Source: an uncultured Lachnospiraceae bacterium
GTDB taxonomy: Bacteria > Bacillota > Clostridia > Lachnospirales > Lachnospiraceae
Length of the DNA: 64,000 bases
Direction of reading: 5' to 3'
Assembly (NCBI GenBank): GCA_910588125.1
Contig: CAJUPI010000001.1
Location: 66,256 to 130,255 of the forward strand
In this document: positions 1-8,162 of the stretch, one piece after another
Position numbering within the stretch: the stretch's first letter is position 1
Layout: each line of letters starts with the position of its first letter
Program-made: the position numbers and the translations under genes
Notes under the pieces: generated by a model
Told to the model about the DNA's origin: nothing
Databases searched by the model: none
Seen by the model: the letters and a program-made list of their open reading frames with translations, nothing else

Positions 1-1
1 A

Positions 2-928
2 GAACAAGAAGAACAAGAAAGCGTATCCAGGGTGATAACCGCATCAGAAGGGGCTGAAATATCGGAAGAGCCAAAAACAGAAACGGTATCTGCCGAAGAA
101 GAGACAATGGCAGAAATTCCTGCTACGATAATAGCTTCTCCTTCGGAAATGGAAGCTGTCGAAACGCAAGCAGAAAGTGGCGCCATAGATTCATCTTTGA
201 ATGAACGATGCCCCGGACATATTGATTTGCTGGTGAAAATGCGTATCCGGGGAATAAAAGAAAAGAACGGACTATTTAAAGTAGATACCTACGGGAATCA
301 GCAAGATAATTTTGAAGAAGGTAGATGGCAGGGATGGACTCCAGAAAGGATAGAATCTGCCCGAACACTTGCAAGCCAGGATTGGTATCAAAGGTATGGC
401 ATAACTTTATCTACGATTTCCATGAGAAATCCCTTGTCTGAATATGAGATTCAGGAATATATGGAACGCCTTCCAGAAGATTTGTCACAGATCCGAAAGG
501 ATATCATCCGTTTTGCCCTTTCTTCTGTCGGTAAGGTTCCTTATTATTGGGGAGGTAAGGCATCGGCACCTGACTATTCCAGAAATGGATTTGGAACTTT
601 GATCACCCCGGATGATAAAGGAAGAATTCTAAAGGGACTGGATTGTTCTGGATGGATTAATTGGGTGTATTGGAGTGTGACCGGAAGTCGTCTTCCTTAT
701 GAAAGTACATCAGGATTGGCATTGTGCGGAAGTCCTGTCAATCGAAATCATTTAAAGCCCGGTGATATTATCATCCGCACTGGTGAAGATGCTCACGTGA
801 TCATGTTTTTGGAATGGACAGAAGATGGAAAAATTCGTTGCATTCATGAAAGCAGCGGTAATGTCAATAATGTAACGGTAAGTGTCCGTGACGCCAATTG
901 GCCTTACTACCGAAAACTGATTGATTAG
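2..928 (+). CDS. NlpC/P60 family cell-wall hydrolase (5' partial)
   Basis: Probable secreted peptidoglycan endopeptidase of the NlpC/P60 cysteine-peptidase family. The reading frame is open to the left edge, so the true start and any signal peptide lie outside the window; a GTG at 32 is only the first internal start-like codon. The N-terminal visible part is Glu/Ser/Thr-rich linker. The catalytic domain fills roughly the last 150 residues: a DCSG motif (nucleophilic Cys near residue 204 counted from the GTG), a His in DAHVIMF near residue 255 and IHESSG near 272 fit the family triad. The LCP-family gene follows 22 bases downstream on the same strand, so both probably belong to one envelope-maintenance unit. 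Family assignment is firm; the exact bond cleaved is inferred. Confidence 0.82.
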   Translation, partial: EQEEQESVSRVITASEGAEISEEPKTETVSAEEETMAEIPATIIASPSEMEAVETQAESGAIDSSLNERCPGHIDLLVKMRIRGIKEKNGLFKVDTYGNQQDNFEEGRWQGWTPERIESARTLASQDWYQRYGITLSTISMRNPLSEYEIQEYMERLPEDLSQIRKDIIRFALSSVGKVPYYWGGKASAPDYSRNGFGTLITPDDKGRILKGLDCSGWINWVYWSVTGSRLPYESTSGLALCGSPVNRNHLKPGDIIIRTGEDAHVIMFLEWTEDGKIRCIHESSGNVNNVTVSVRDANWPYYRKLID

Positions 929-950
929 AATCAAAGAAAGGATCTTTAGT

Positions 951-2537
951 ATGAAATACCAGAAGGAACCCTATGGGGATGAGATTGACCGGATGCGGGC
1001 CAGAAAAAAACAGGGAGAACGGCGAAGAAAAAATTCGGTTATTGATGATTTTGAGATCATTGAGGATCTGGATGAATTCGATTATCACCAGATTCACTCT
1101 CATTCAAAAAGAAAACCATTAACTAAAAAACGTAAACGGCACAAAAAGAAAAAATGGGTTTTCTGGATTGTACTTTTAGCGATATTATTGATAGGCCATC
1201 TTTCCTGGAAACGTTTTCGCAATAATGGCTATTGGACAGTCGTCGTATATGGTGTAGATTCCCGGGATGGTAATCTGGGAAAGGGCGCCCTGGCAGATGT
1301 CCAGATTCTCTGCAGCATTAACCGAAAGACAGGAGAGATTCGTCTGGCTTCCGTCTTTCGCGATACATATTTAAAAATTGATCCGGAAGGGAATTATCAC
1401 AAGATAAATGAAGCATATTTTCGAGGTGGAAGAGAGCAGGCAGGAGAGGCATTAAAGGAAAATCTGGATCTGCATATCGAAGATTATGCTACTTTTAACT
1501 GGAAGGCAGTTGCTGATGCCATCAATATACTGGGAGGTATTGATCTTGAAATTACAGATCGGGAGTTTGCTTACATCAATTCTTTTATTACCGAAACCGT
1601 TAATTCGACTGGAGTCGGCTCGGTACATTTAGAACATAGTGGAATGAATCACCTGGATGGAGTTCAGGCGGTTGCTTATGCCCGTTTACGTTTGATGGAT
1701 ACTGATTTTAATCGTACAGAAAGACAACGGAAAGTAATGGGTCTGGCAATGGAAAAAGCCAAAAATGCAGATTTTAACACATTGCGAGTATTGATTGGGA
1801 CAGTATTTCCGCAAATATCCACCAGTATTGGTGTTGATGACTTGATGTTAATGGCAAAGGATGTAAAAAAATATTATATCGGACAGACAACGGGATTCCC
1901 ATTTTCACATACTGAAATGCTGATTGAAAAAAGGGATTGTGTAGTGCCGACAACACTGGAAAGCAATGTAATTCAGCTGCATGAATTCTTATATGATGAT
2001 ACACAGTTTATACCTTCTGGAGTAGTAAAAAATATAAGCGCCCATATTGCAAAAGTCAGTGGTATCGATACTCCAGGTAAAGATACGGAATCTGGTAAAA
2101 ATGTAGGTGCAAAAGGAAACAATGGGGAGGAAACTCTGCCAAATAATCCCTCAGAAACATCAATAGCCGAATCGATGCCAGCAGAGGCCGAACCGACTGA
2201 ATCAATGGAACAAGAGCCTCCAGAAAGTGAACCGACAACTGATGCAGACGGTGTAGAAACAGACACAACAGCCGAAGGCTCCGCAGATGCTGGGCCGGAA
2301 CCGATTCCCGGAACCAGTTCCGAACCCCAACAGACAGAGGAATCTCCGATAACATCGGCTCCGATTCCAGAAAGCCCTGCACAAGGTCCGGTATCAGCAC
2401 CTGGTGGCAGTGATATACCAAACAGCCAGGGCCCAGGTACTAACGGCCCAGGAGAATCCGCTAACGAGCATAACGGGGCACTGGAAGCGCCTGGTCAGGG
2501 TCAAGGAACTGGACCCGTTAGCGGCCCTGGGGCTTGA
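951..2537 (+). CDS. LytR-CpsA-Psr (LCP) family protein
   Basis: LCP enzymes transfer wall teichoic acid or other undecaprenyl-linked polymers onto peptidoglycan at the outer membrane face. The ATG at 951 is chosen because AAAGGA lies 8 bases upstream; a TTG at 921 would overlap the preceding gene. A basic cytoplasmic head (Lys/Arg-rich to about residue 65) precedes one membrane helix (about 68-84). The LCP domain runs from VVVYGVDSRDG (about 97) through FRDTYLKID to RTERQRKVMG (about 254), with the Asp and Arg residues that bind the pyrophosphate-lipid. Residues from about 370 to 528 form a low-complexity tail rich in Glu, Pro, Ser and Gly, which is longer than in most LCP proteins and may span or contact the wall. 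Confidence 0.88.
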   Translation: MKYQKEPYGDEIDRMRARKKQGERRRKNSVIDDFEIIEDLDEFDYHQIHSHSKRKPLTKKRKRHKKKKWVFWIVLLAILLIGHLSWKRFRNNGYWTVVVYGVDSRDGNLGKGALADVQILCSINRKTGEIRLASVFRDTYLKIDPEGNYHKINEAYFRGGREQAGEALKENLDLHIEDYATFNWKAVADAINILGGIDLEITDREFAYINSFITETVNSTGVGSVHLEHSGMNHLDGVQAVAYARLRLMDTDFNRTERQRKVMGLAMEKAKNADFNTLRVLIGTVFPQISTSIGVDDLMLMAKDVKKYYIGQTTGFPFSHTEMLIEKRDCVVPTTLESNVIQLHEFLYDDTQFIPSGVVKNISAHIAKVSGIDTPGKDTESGKNVGAKGNNGEETLPNNPSETSIAESMPAEAEPTESMEQEPPESEPTTDADGVETDTTAEGSADAGPEPIPGTSSEPQQTEESPITSAPIPESPAQGPVSAPGGSDIPNSQGPGTNGPGESANEHNGALEAPGQGQGTGPVSGPGA

Positions 2538-2570
2538 TTGAGAATGGAAGGAAGTATATCAAAGAGTAGC

Positions 2571-2616
2571 ACCCATAACTATTCGCGAAACAACACTTTA
2601 ACGAATAGTTATGGGT
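2571..2616 (+). terminator. 15-bp hairpin after the LCP gene
   Basis: Arms at 2571-2585 and 2602-2616 are perfect 15-bp reverse complements around a 16-base loop. It lies 34 bases after the LCP stop and 43 bases before the next start. No clean T-run follows the stem, so it may be an atypical terminator or an mRNA-stabilising structure. Confidence 0.45.
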
Positions 2617-2658
2617 TGTTCAATACTCTCATTTATTTTTCAGACAGGAAAACAAACC

Positions 2659-3414
2659 ATGAAACTTCAACGTCTTTACAGTTTAACAAGAAAAGCTATC
2701 GATTCTTATCAGATGATTGATGAGGGCGATCATATTGCGGTTGGCATTTCCGGTGGAAAAGACAGCCTTACGCTGCTATATGCTTTACATGGCCTGATGC
2801 AGTTTTATCCAAAGAAATTTACTTTAAGTGCAATTACTGTAGATTTAGGATTTGACAACTTTGATTTATCATCGATTTCTCGTTTATGTCAGGAGTTTGC
2901 TGTTCCTTATCAGATTATTCATACCGATATCGGCAGGATTCTGTTTCAGGAACGTCAGGAAACAAACCCCTGCTCGTTATGCGCAAAGCTTCGAAAGGGA
3001 GCCTTGAATAAAGCGGCCAGCAGCCTTGGCTGCAATAAAGTAGCTTATGCCCATCATCGGGAGGATTTGATTGAAACTATGCTGCTATCTCTCATCTATG
3101 AGGGACGCTTCTATGCTTTTTCACCTTATACCTATCTGGATCGCATGAAATTGACGGTGATTCGTCCCATGATGTTGATTCCCGAGGCAGACATCGTAGG
3201 ATTTCAGAGGAAATATAATCTGCCAATATGTAAAAATCCATGTCCAATGGACGGACATACGAAACGTGAATATGTTAAAAACTTATCAAATATTTTAGAA
3301 AAGGAAAATCCTGGTGCTAAGGAACGCTTATTTCATGCAATTATAACAGGAAATATTCCTGGATGGATGCCCTGCTCTTCTGCTGTTGAGCCGGAAAGAG
3401 ATACCGATATTTAA
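2659..3414 (+). CDS. TtcA-like tRNA 2-thiocytidine synthetase (PP-loop ATPase)
   Basis: Probable tRNA-thiolating enzyme that adenylates a tRNA cytidine and transfers sulfur. The PP-loop motif SGGKDS is at residues 31-36. A CxxC pair (about residues 105/108, in NPCSLC) and a later Cys in the CKNPCP segment near 191-195 match the Fe-S cluster ligands of the TtcA/TtuA group. The ATG at 2659 has AGGA just upstream; an in-frame ATG at 2611 lies inside the preceding hairpin and adds residues that do not look like the family N-terminus. The 251-residue length is slightly shorter than E. coli TtcA. Whether the target is C32 or another position cannot be told from sequence. Confidence 0.8.
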   Translation: MKLQRLYSLTRKAIDSYQMIDEGDHIAVGISGGKDSLTLLYALHGLMQFYPKKFTLSAITVDLGFDNFDLSSISRLCQEFAVPYQIIHTDIGRILFQERQETNPCSLCAKLRKGALNKAASSLGCNKVAYAHHREDLIETMLLSLIYEGRFYAFSPYTYLDRMKLTVIRPMMLIPEADIVGFQRKYNLPICKNPCPMDGHTKREYVKNLSNILEKENPGAKERLFHAIITGNIPGWMPCSSAVEPERDTDI

Positions 3415-3480
3415 AAACATTTTCAATGTACAACGAGAACGATACTCGTCTGCCAGAAAATAGGAAAGAAGGAAAATAAA

Positions 3481-4533
3481 GTGAGCCAATTAGCCTATCA
3501 CGAACAAAAAGATATTGAAAACATTAAAAAATTGCGTTCTTTGATTAAAGGCCTGCCGCCCTTTTGCACTGATTTTTTTCGAGGGATTGAACCTCGGACA
3601 TCTTCAAGGACGCGAATTGCTTATGCTTATGATTTGCATGTATTTTTCGATTTTTTAACTCAGGAAAATCCGGTTTTTCGGGATACAGATCGAAAATTCA
3701 TTCAATTGGAACAGCTGGAACTACTTACAGTGAATGACTTGGAAGAATATATGGAATTTCTGAAATATCGTTTTAATGGAAAAAATCAGGAGGTGATCAA
3801 TAAAGAACGGGGAATTATGAGAAAAATTTCTTCGTTGAAAAGCTTTTACAATTATTTCTATCGCAATGAAAGGATCCGAAACAATCCGGCATCACTTATA
3901 CAAATGCCTAAGCTACATGAAAAAGAAATTATTCGCTTGGATGTAGATGAAGTGGCGCTTCTTTTGGATGAAGTAGAACTAGGCGAAAATCTTACTGATA
4001 AGCAAAAGGCATTTCATAACAAAACAAAGATACGTGATCTGGCACTTCTGACTCTCCTTCTGGGTACGGGTATCCGTGTATCCGAATGTGTAGGTCTGGA
4101 TATTGAAGATGTGGATTTAAAAAACGGTGGCATTCATATCCATCGAAAAGGCGGAAAGGAAGTGACGGTTTATTTTGGTATGGAGGTAGAGGACGCACTA
4201 CAGGATTATCTGGACGAACGTTTTGGCATTGATGCTATGCCAGGAAGTGAAAAGGCATTATTCCTATCACTCCAGCGTAAAAGAATCAATGTACGAAGCG
4301 TAGAAAATCTGGTTAAAAAATATGCCGGAATTGTCACTCCATTAAAGAAAATCACCCCTCATAAGCTTCGAAGCACCTATGGAACAAACCTGTACCGGGA
4401 AACCGGCGACATCTATCTAGTGGCCGATGTATTGGGACATTCTGATGTCAATACAACGAAAAAACATTATGCGGCTTTGGAGGATGAGCGTCGCCGTAGT
4501 GCCCGAAATGCTGTACGCTTGCGAGAAAAATAG
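3481..4533 (+). CDS. Tyrosine recombinase of the XerC/XerD type
   Basis: Site-specific tyrosine recombinase of about 350 residues. The N-terminal SAM-like core-binding domain covers roughly residues 20-145. The catalytic domain shows the expected residues: Arg in TGIRVSE (about 197), HxxR in HKLRSTYG (about 293-297), His in LGHSDVNTTKKHYA (about 320) and the nucleophilic Tyr near 331. The GTG start at 3481 is preceded by GAAAGAAGG. It sits among housekeeping genes beside lexA with no other phage or transposon genes, which favours chromosome dimer resolution over a mobile-element integrase, but Xer paralogues in Clostridia are numerous and C versus D cannot be assigned. Confidence 0.83.
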   Translation: MSQLAYHEQKDIENIKKLRSLIKGLPPFCTDFFRGIEPRTSSRTRIAYAYDLHVFFDFLTQENPVFRDTDRKFIQLEQLELLTVNDLEEYMEFLKYRFNGKNQEVINKERGIMRKISSLKSFYNYFYRNERIRNNPASLIQMPKLHEKEIIRLDVDEVALLLDEVELGENLTDKQKAFHNKTKIRDLALLTLLLGTGIRVSECVGLDIEDVDLKNGGIHIHRKGGKEVTVYFGMEVEDALQDYLDERFGIDAMPGSEKALFLSLQRKRINVRSVENLVKKYAGIVTPLKKITPHKLRSTYGTNLYRETGDIYLVADVLGHSDVNTTKKHYAALEDERRRSARNAVRLREK

Positions 4534-4539
4534 AGAGCT

Positions 4540-4989
4540 TTATTCTGCAAGGTATACGATTGTCAAATATTCACCGGAGTGTACCTGTTCGTTTGGCAGC
4601 CGATTCATTCGCTTTAACTCTTCTACGTATTCGGCTGCCGTATAACCGGCTTTTTCCGCATAACGGCTGGCTATCTTCCAAAGATTATCCCCAGGCTCTA
4701 ATTGGATACTTGTGTAATACCGTTGGAGATCATGTTCACTCTCCTCTTTTGCATAAGCATCAAAAAGAGTACGTCCAAAGAATCCTGTGAAAAAAGCGGC
4801 GGCCATTAATAATGCCATTGCAATATTGCGAAGCTTTCTGCGGCGCTCTCTCCGTTCCATAGCAATATGCAAAATCCGGCGGCCGGCAATGCGCTTGCTC
4901 ATATGACTGCTTTTTTGCCAGTCGCTCTGTATCTTCTGGTGTAGATCCACAATCTCCATTCCCCGGCTCATTCCCATGTACATCTCCAT
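4540..4989 (-). CDS. LysM-domain membrane protein, YneA-like SOS division inhibitor
   Basis: Short protein of about 149 residues with a basic cytoplasmic segment, one membrane helix (about 56-73) and a C-terminal LysM domain (about 90-146, with LEPGDNLWKIASRYAE). This layout and its divergent position next to lexA match B. subtilis YneA, which halts division during the SOS response. The open frame extends to 5094, but that would run across the promoter and two LexA boxes. Adjacent ATGs at 4992 and 4989 follow an AAAGGGGG ribosome site, and 4989 has the better spacing. A consensus promoter (5066-5094) and two SOS boxes lie upstream. It converges with the recombinase gene, leaving only 6 bases between stops. 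The YneA role is inferred from context. Confidence 0.78.
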   Translation of the reverse strand: MEMYMGMSRGMEIVDLHQKIQSDWQKSSHMSKRIAGRRILHIAMERRERRRKLRNIAMALLMAAAFFTGFFGRTLFDAYAKEESEHDLQRYYTSIQLEPGDNLWKIASRYAEKAGYTAAEYVEELKRMNRLPNEQVHSGEYLTIVYLAE

Positions 4990-5037
4990 CATAATACCCC
5001 CTTTACTTATGATCATTAAAAAGAAAACGGTAAGCTC

Positions 5038-5051
5038 CAAACGTGCGTTTG
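5038..5051. promoter_or_regulatory. LexA (SOS) box 1, yneA side
   Basis: CAAACGTGCGTTTG is a perfect palindrome resembling the Gram-positive LexA box CGAACnnnnGTTCG. It lies just downstream of the -10 of the yneA-like promoter, where LexA would block elongation or initiation. Confidence 0.65.
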
Positions 5052-5065
5052 TATTTTGTGAGCTT

Positions 5066-5094
5066 ATTATAATATCCGAACGTTTGTTTGTCAA
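5066..5094 (-). promoter_or_regulatory. Consensus sigma-A promoter of the yneA-like gene
   Basis: Minus strand reads TTGACA (5094-5089), 17-base spacer, TATAAT (5071-5066). Both hexamers are perfect consensus. A LexA box occupies the spacer, consistent with a strong but repressed promoter. Confidence 0.85.
5077..5090. promoter_or_regulatory. LexA (SOS) box 2, in the yneA-like promoter spacer
   Basis: CGAACGTTTGTTTG matches the LexA half-sites CGAAC and GTTTG with a 4-base spacer. It overlaps the -35 and spacer of the minus-strand promoter. Confidence 0.75.
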
Positions 5095-5112
5095 TATTTT
5101 TTTGCAAAAATC

Positions 5113-5126
5113 CGAACAAAAGTTTG
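5113..5126. promoter_or_regulatory. LexA (SOS) box 3, at the lexA -35
   Basis: CGAACAAAAGTTTG fits the Gram-positive SOS box. It overlaps the start of the lexA -35 hexamer, consistent with autorepression. Confidence 0.8.
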
Positions 5127-5152
5127 CTTTTTTTCAGAACATATGTTAGTAT
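5124..5152 (+). promoter_or_regulatory. lexA promoter
   Basis: TTGCTT (5124-5129), 17-base spacer, TAGTAT (5147-5152), about 45 bases before the lexA start. LexA boxes overlap both hexamers. Confidence 0.7.
5136..5149. promoter_or_regulatory. LexA (SOS) box 4, at the lexA -10
   Basis: AGAACATATGTTAG keeps the GAAC...GTT core and is nearly palindromic. It overlaps the spacer and the start of the lexA -10. Confidence 0.65.
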
Positions 5153-5197
5153 AGTATCAGAATAAGATTTCTAAGTACAAATTCCGGGAGGAAAAAC

Positions 5198-5812
5198 ATG
5201 AGCCAAGGAAAGATTACATCCAAGCAACAGGAAATATTACAATATATCAAAGATACGATTTTAAAGAAAGGCTATCCGCCAACAGTGAGAGAAATCTGTG
5301 AGGCTGTCCATTTAAAGTCCACTTCTTCGGTGCACTCTCATTTAGAGACGCTAGAGAAGAATGGCTATATTCGTCGGGATCCAACGAAACCAAGAGCTAT
5401 GGAAATTTTGGACGATACCTTTGGTCTGACTCGCCGGGAGATGGTGCAGGTTCCGATTATTGGTACTGTTGCTGCCGGACAACCGATTTTGGCAGAGGAA
5501 AATATCGAAGACTATTTTCCCGTACCGGCCAATGTACTTCCCAATTCACAGACATTTATGCTCCGGGTAAAGGGAGACAGTATGATAAAAGCGGGAATCT
5601 TAGAAGATGATTATGTGATTGTTGAGCAGACGGCTTCTGCCGCCAACGGAGATATTGTGGTGGCTCTAATTGATGATTCCGCTACTGTAAAACGCTTTTA
5701 TAAAGAAGATAGCCAATATCGTTTGCAGCCGGAGAACGATGCGATGGAGCCGATTATTGTTTCCGAAATGAATGTTTTGGGCAAGGTAGTAGGATTATTT
5801 CGATTGATGTAA
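5198..5812 (+). CDS. lexA: LexA repressor
   Basis: SOS-response transcriptional repressor of 204 residues, the usual length. The N-terminal winged helix (about 1-70, with PTVREICEAVHLKSTSSVHSHL as recognition region) binds SOS boxes. The C-terminal S24 peptidase domain has the self-cleavage site Ala93-Gly94 (in GTVAAGQP), nucleophile Ser128 (GDSM) and general base Lys165 (ATVKRF). The start follows GGGAGG. Four LexA boxes upstream indicate autorepression and control of the divergent LysM gene. All catalytic residues are present, so the protein should be functional and inducible by RecA filaments. Confidence 0.97.
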   Translation: MSQGKITSKQQEILQYIKDTILKKGYPPTVREICEAVHLKSTSSVHSHLETLEKNGYIRRDPTKPRAMEILDDTFGLTRREMVQVPIIGTVAAGQPILAEENIEDYFPVPANVLPNSQTFMLRVKGDSMIKAGILEDDYVIVEQTASAANGDIVVALIDDSATVKRFYKEDSQYRLQPENDAMEPIIVSEMNVLGKVVGLFRLM

Positions 5813-5863
5813 TTTATGTTTCCAATGGCAGATGGATTAGTGCTCACTGCAGGCAAAATAAAT

Positions 5864-5903
5864 ACAGGCAATTCTGCCATATTTTTGAGGCAGAACTGCC
5901 TGT
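5864..5903. terminator. Bidirectional terminator between lexA and the convergent kinase-like gene
   Basis: Arms 5864-5878 and 5889-5903 pair over 15 bp with one mismatch around a 10-base loop. On the minus strand the stem is followed by a T-rich stretch (ATTTATTTT), so it best serves the minus-strand operon and probably also lexA. Confidence 0.65.
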
Positions 5904-5934
5904 TATAGTAATTATAACTTTTATTTTTATGATT

Positions 5935-6579
5935 TTATTTGTTTTGCTTTTTTATCCAATCTTGTTTTACTTGCGCCAGTTTGAGAATCATATCAACAGC
6001 TCCTTCGATGCCTACGGCACTACTATTTATACATAAATCATAACTTCGGGAATCTCCCCATTTTTTACTGGAATAATAATTATAATAGCTGGCTCGTTTT
6101 TTGTCGGTTTTTACCATGATGTCTTTTGCTTTAGCTGGTTCTACCTTATATAGCTCGCTCAGATAAGCAATTCGATCTTCATCCTTTCCTGTGATAAATA
6201 CGTTGACAACGTTTGGATATTCAGCCAGAGCATAGTCAGCGCAACGGCCGACGATCACACAGGATTCTTCATCAGCCAGTTTTTTGATAGTATCAAACTG
6301 TGCCAAAAAGACTTTATGGTTCAATGGCATATCAAGGTAAGACGAGCTAGAATATCCCATAGAATAGGTATCCATCACCAGCGAATAAAGAAAACTGCTG
6401 GTTGGTTTTTCATCATGAGTTTCAAAAAGTTCTTCACAAAGACCGCTGTTTTTGGCAGCCAAGGTAAGTAGTTCCTTATCATAACATTTAACTCCCAGCC
6501 GTTCGGCAATGGTTTCTCCAATTTTTTTGCCGCCACTGCCGCATTGTCTTCCGATTGTAATTACTAAGTTCCCCTTCAT
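5935..6579 (-). CDS. Cytidylate kinase-like family protein
   Basis: P-loop nucleoside-monophosphate-kinase-like protein of 214 residues. The N-terminus carries ITIGRQCGSGGKKIGE, a variant P-loop typical of the 'cytidylate kinase-like' family common in Clostridia, followed by KCYDKELL. Mid-protein VIVGRCADYAL resembles the NMP-binding segment. ATG 6579 is preceded by GGAGAAGG; the longer frame from 6621 has no matching N-terminus. It is distinct from canonical Cmk, and the true substrate is not known. It is the last gene before the terminator at 5864-5903. Confidence 0.8.
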   Translation of the reverse strand: MKGNLVITIGRQCGSGGKKIGETIAERLGVKCYDKELLTLAAKNSGLCEELFETHDEKPTSSFLYSLVMDTYSMGYSSSSYLDMPLNHKVFLAQFDTIKKLADEESCVIVGRCADYALAEYPNVVNVFITGKDEDRIAYLSELYKVEPAKAKDIMVKTDKKRASYYNYYSSKKWGDSRSYDLCINSSAVGIEGAVDMILKLAQVKQDWIKKQNK

Positions 6580-6687
6580 AGAAATCCCTTCTCCTTTCAG
6601 TAACTCTTGATGTAAAAACATTTATCAGATACTATTATTATACACCAAAATTTCTGAAAAGTATATAAATAAGAATAAAAAATCTAT

Positions 6688-7596
6688 CTATTTTGCAGAA
6701 AACTTCTCTAATAATTCTACAAAATATACGGGAAGTGGCGCCTGAACTTCTAAGTATTCGCCTGTTCGGGGATGACAGATGCCCAGGACGCCTGCATGTA
6801 AGGTTTGCCCCTGTAGCTTCGGATATGGACATTTGGCGGGACCATAAACGGTATCGCCGAGAAGCGGATGGCCAATCGAAGCCATGTGAACCCGGATCTG
6901 ATGTGTGCGCCCGGTTTCGAGGCGGCATTCCACATAAGTAAAGCGATCAAAATGCTGAAGAACATGATAATGAGTGACTGCTGATTTCCCGTTTTTTTGA
7001 TTAATGCTCATTTTTTTTCGATCTGTCGGGTGCCGGCCAATAGGGGCATCTATCACACCATCCTCCTGTATCCGCCCGTGAACAATGGCATAATAAATGC
7101 GGGTAATTGAGTGAACCTTCAACTGTTCGGCGATTGCATTATGCGCCATATCATTTTTGCAGGCCACTAAAACTCCCGTAGTATCTCGATCAATGCGATG
7201 TACAATACCAGGACGAAGGATACCATTGATCCCTGACAAATCTTTGCAATGCGCCAATAATGCATTAACTAAAGTTCCTGAAGCATGTCCGGCAGCCGGA
7301 TGAACCACCATGCCCTTCGGTTTATTAATCATAATAATGTCTTCATCTTCGTAAAGAATATCCAATACGATGGCTTCCGGCAGAATCTCTGGCTCTACTG
7401 CCTCCGGCACATCCAATAAAATGCTCTCTCCTTCTGTTATTTTATAATTGCTTTTAACGATTTTTCCATCAACCGATATACTACCATTTTTTAAAAGCTT
7501 TTGCAGATAAGAGCGAGAAAGCTCAGGACAACAATCACTCAAATAGCGGTCGATTCGAATTCCGTTGCCATCTTCCACCCTGATACGCCGTATCAC
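6688..7596 (-). CDS. RluD/RluA-family rRNA or tRNA pseudouridine synthase
   Basis: Converts specific uridines in structured RNA to pseudouridine. Residues about 12-60 form an S4 RNA-binding domain (RIDRYLSDCCPELSRSYLQKLL). The catalytic domain has HRIDRDTTG near residue 135 with the essential Asp, and GRTHQIRVH further on. 302 residues is normal for RluD-type enzymes. The GTG start overlaps the lspA stop, and GGGAGG lies upstream inside lspA, so translation is coupled. The lspA-rluD pair is a widely conserved arrangement in Firmicutes. The exact target uridines cannot be read from sequence. Confidence 0.92.
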   Translation of the reverse strand: MIRRIRVEDGNGIRIDRYLSDCCPELSRSYLQKLLKNGSISVDGKIVKSNYKITEGESILLDVPEAVEPEILPEAIVLDILYEDEDIIMINKPKGMVVHPAAGHASGTLVNALLAHCKDLSGINGILRPGIVHRIDRDTTGVLVACKNDMAHNAIAEQLKVHSITRIYYAIVHGRIQEDGVIDAPIGRHPTDRKKMSINQKNGKSAVTHYHVLQHFDRFTYVECRLETGRTHQIRVHMASIGHPLLGDTVYGPAKCPYPKLQGQTLHAGVLGICHPRTGEYLEVQAPLPVYFVELLEKFSAK

Positions 7597-8162
7597 ACCG
7601 TATTTCCTCCCTTATCCGGTTTAGCCCTTGGAAAAAGCCTGAATATTTCCAAATCTTCTTCTGTGTAATAAAACAGCATTAGCAATAAAAGGGCAATGGT
7701 TGCTGTGGTAACATAGATGTCAGCCACGTTAAAAATAGGGAAATTAATCAGTCGAAAGTATAAAAAATCCACAACATACCCCTGTATAATCCGATCTACC
7801 ATATTGCCGGCGGCTCCAGCAGTAATTAAAATGACACAGAATCCCAGCCAGCAATAATGTGAGTCCATCCAGGAAGGCAAATGCCACATGATATAGGCGG
7901 CAAATGCCAAAACCAAAATCCCAATTAGGAAGAAGAAAATCTGTTTTCCCTGAAGGATACCAAAAGCAGCTCCCCGATTTTCAGAATATAAAAATTCAAA
8001 TACACCTTCCCAGATTATCCATGGCTTTTTTCCTTTTAAATGAGTGATTGCCAGATATTTTGTATACTGATCCAGCAATATCAGGAACCAAGATACAATT
8101 GCCCAGATTATCAGATTTATAATTCTATTCTTATAGCTCTTCTTTTCCTCTGGTTTATTCAT
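7593..8162 (-). CDS. lspA: Lipoprotein signal peptidase II
   Basis: Aspartyl protease in the cytoplasmic membrane that removes the signal peptide from lipidated prolipoproteins; this window alone encodes several (DUF3048 protein, LivK, D,D-carboxypeptidase). Four membrane helices are evident. The catalytic Asps lie in GNMVDRI and FNVADIYV. ATG 8162 follows AGGAGG and overlaps the last codons of aroB by 8 bases; upstream in-frame extension to 8210 lies entirely inside aroB. About 189 residues, slightly longer than average because of a charged N-terminus. Confidence 0.95.
   Translation of the reverse strand: MNKPEEKKSYKNRIINLIIWAIVSWFLILLDQYTKYLAITHLKGKKPWIIWEGVFEFLYSENRGAAFGILQGKQIFFFLIGILVLAFAAYIMWHLPSWMDSHYCWLGFCVILITAGAAGNMVDRIIQGYVVDFLYFRLINFPIFNVADIYVTTATIALLLLMLFYYTEEDLEIFRLFPRAKPDKGGNTV

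Noticed and set aside
3481..4533. Recombinase as a marker of a phage or integrative element
   Set aside because: No accessory phage genes, tRNA target or direct repeats nearby; better as a chromosomal Xer protein.
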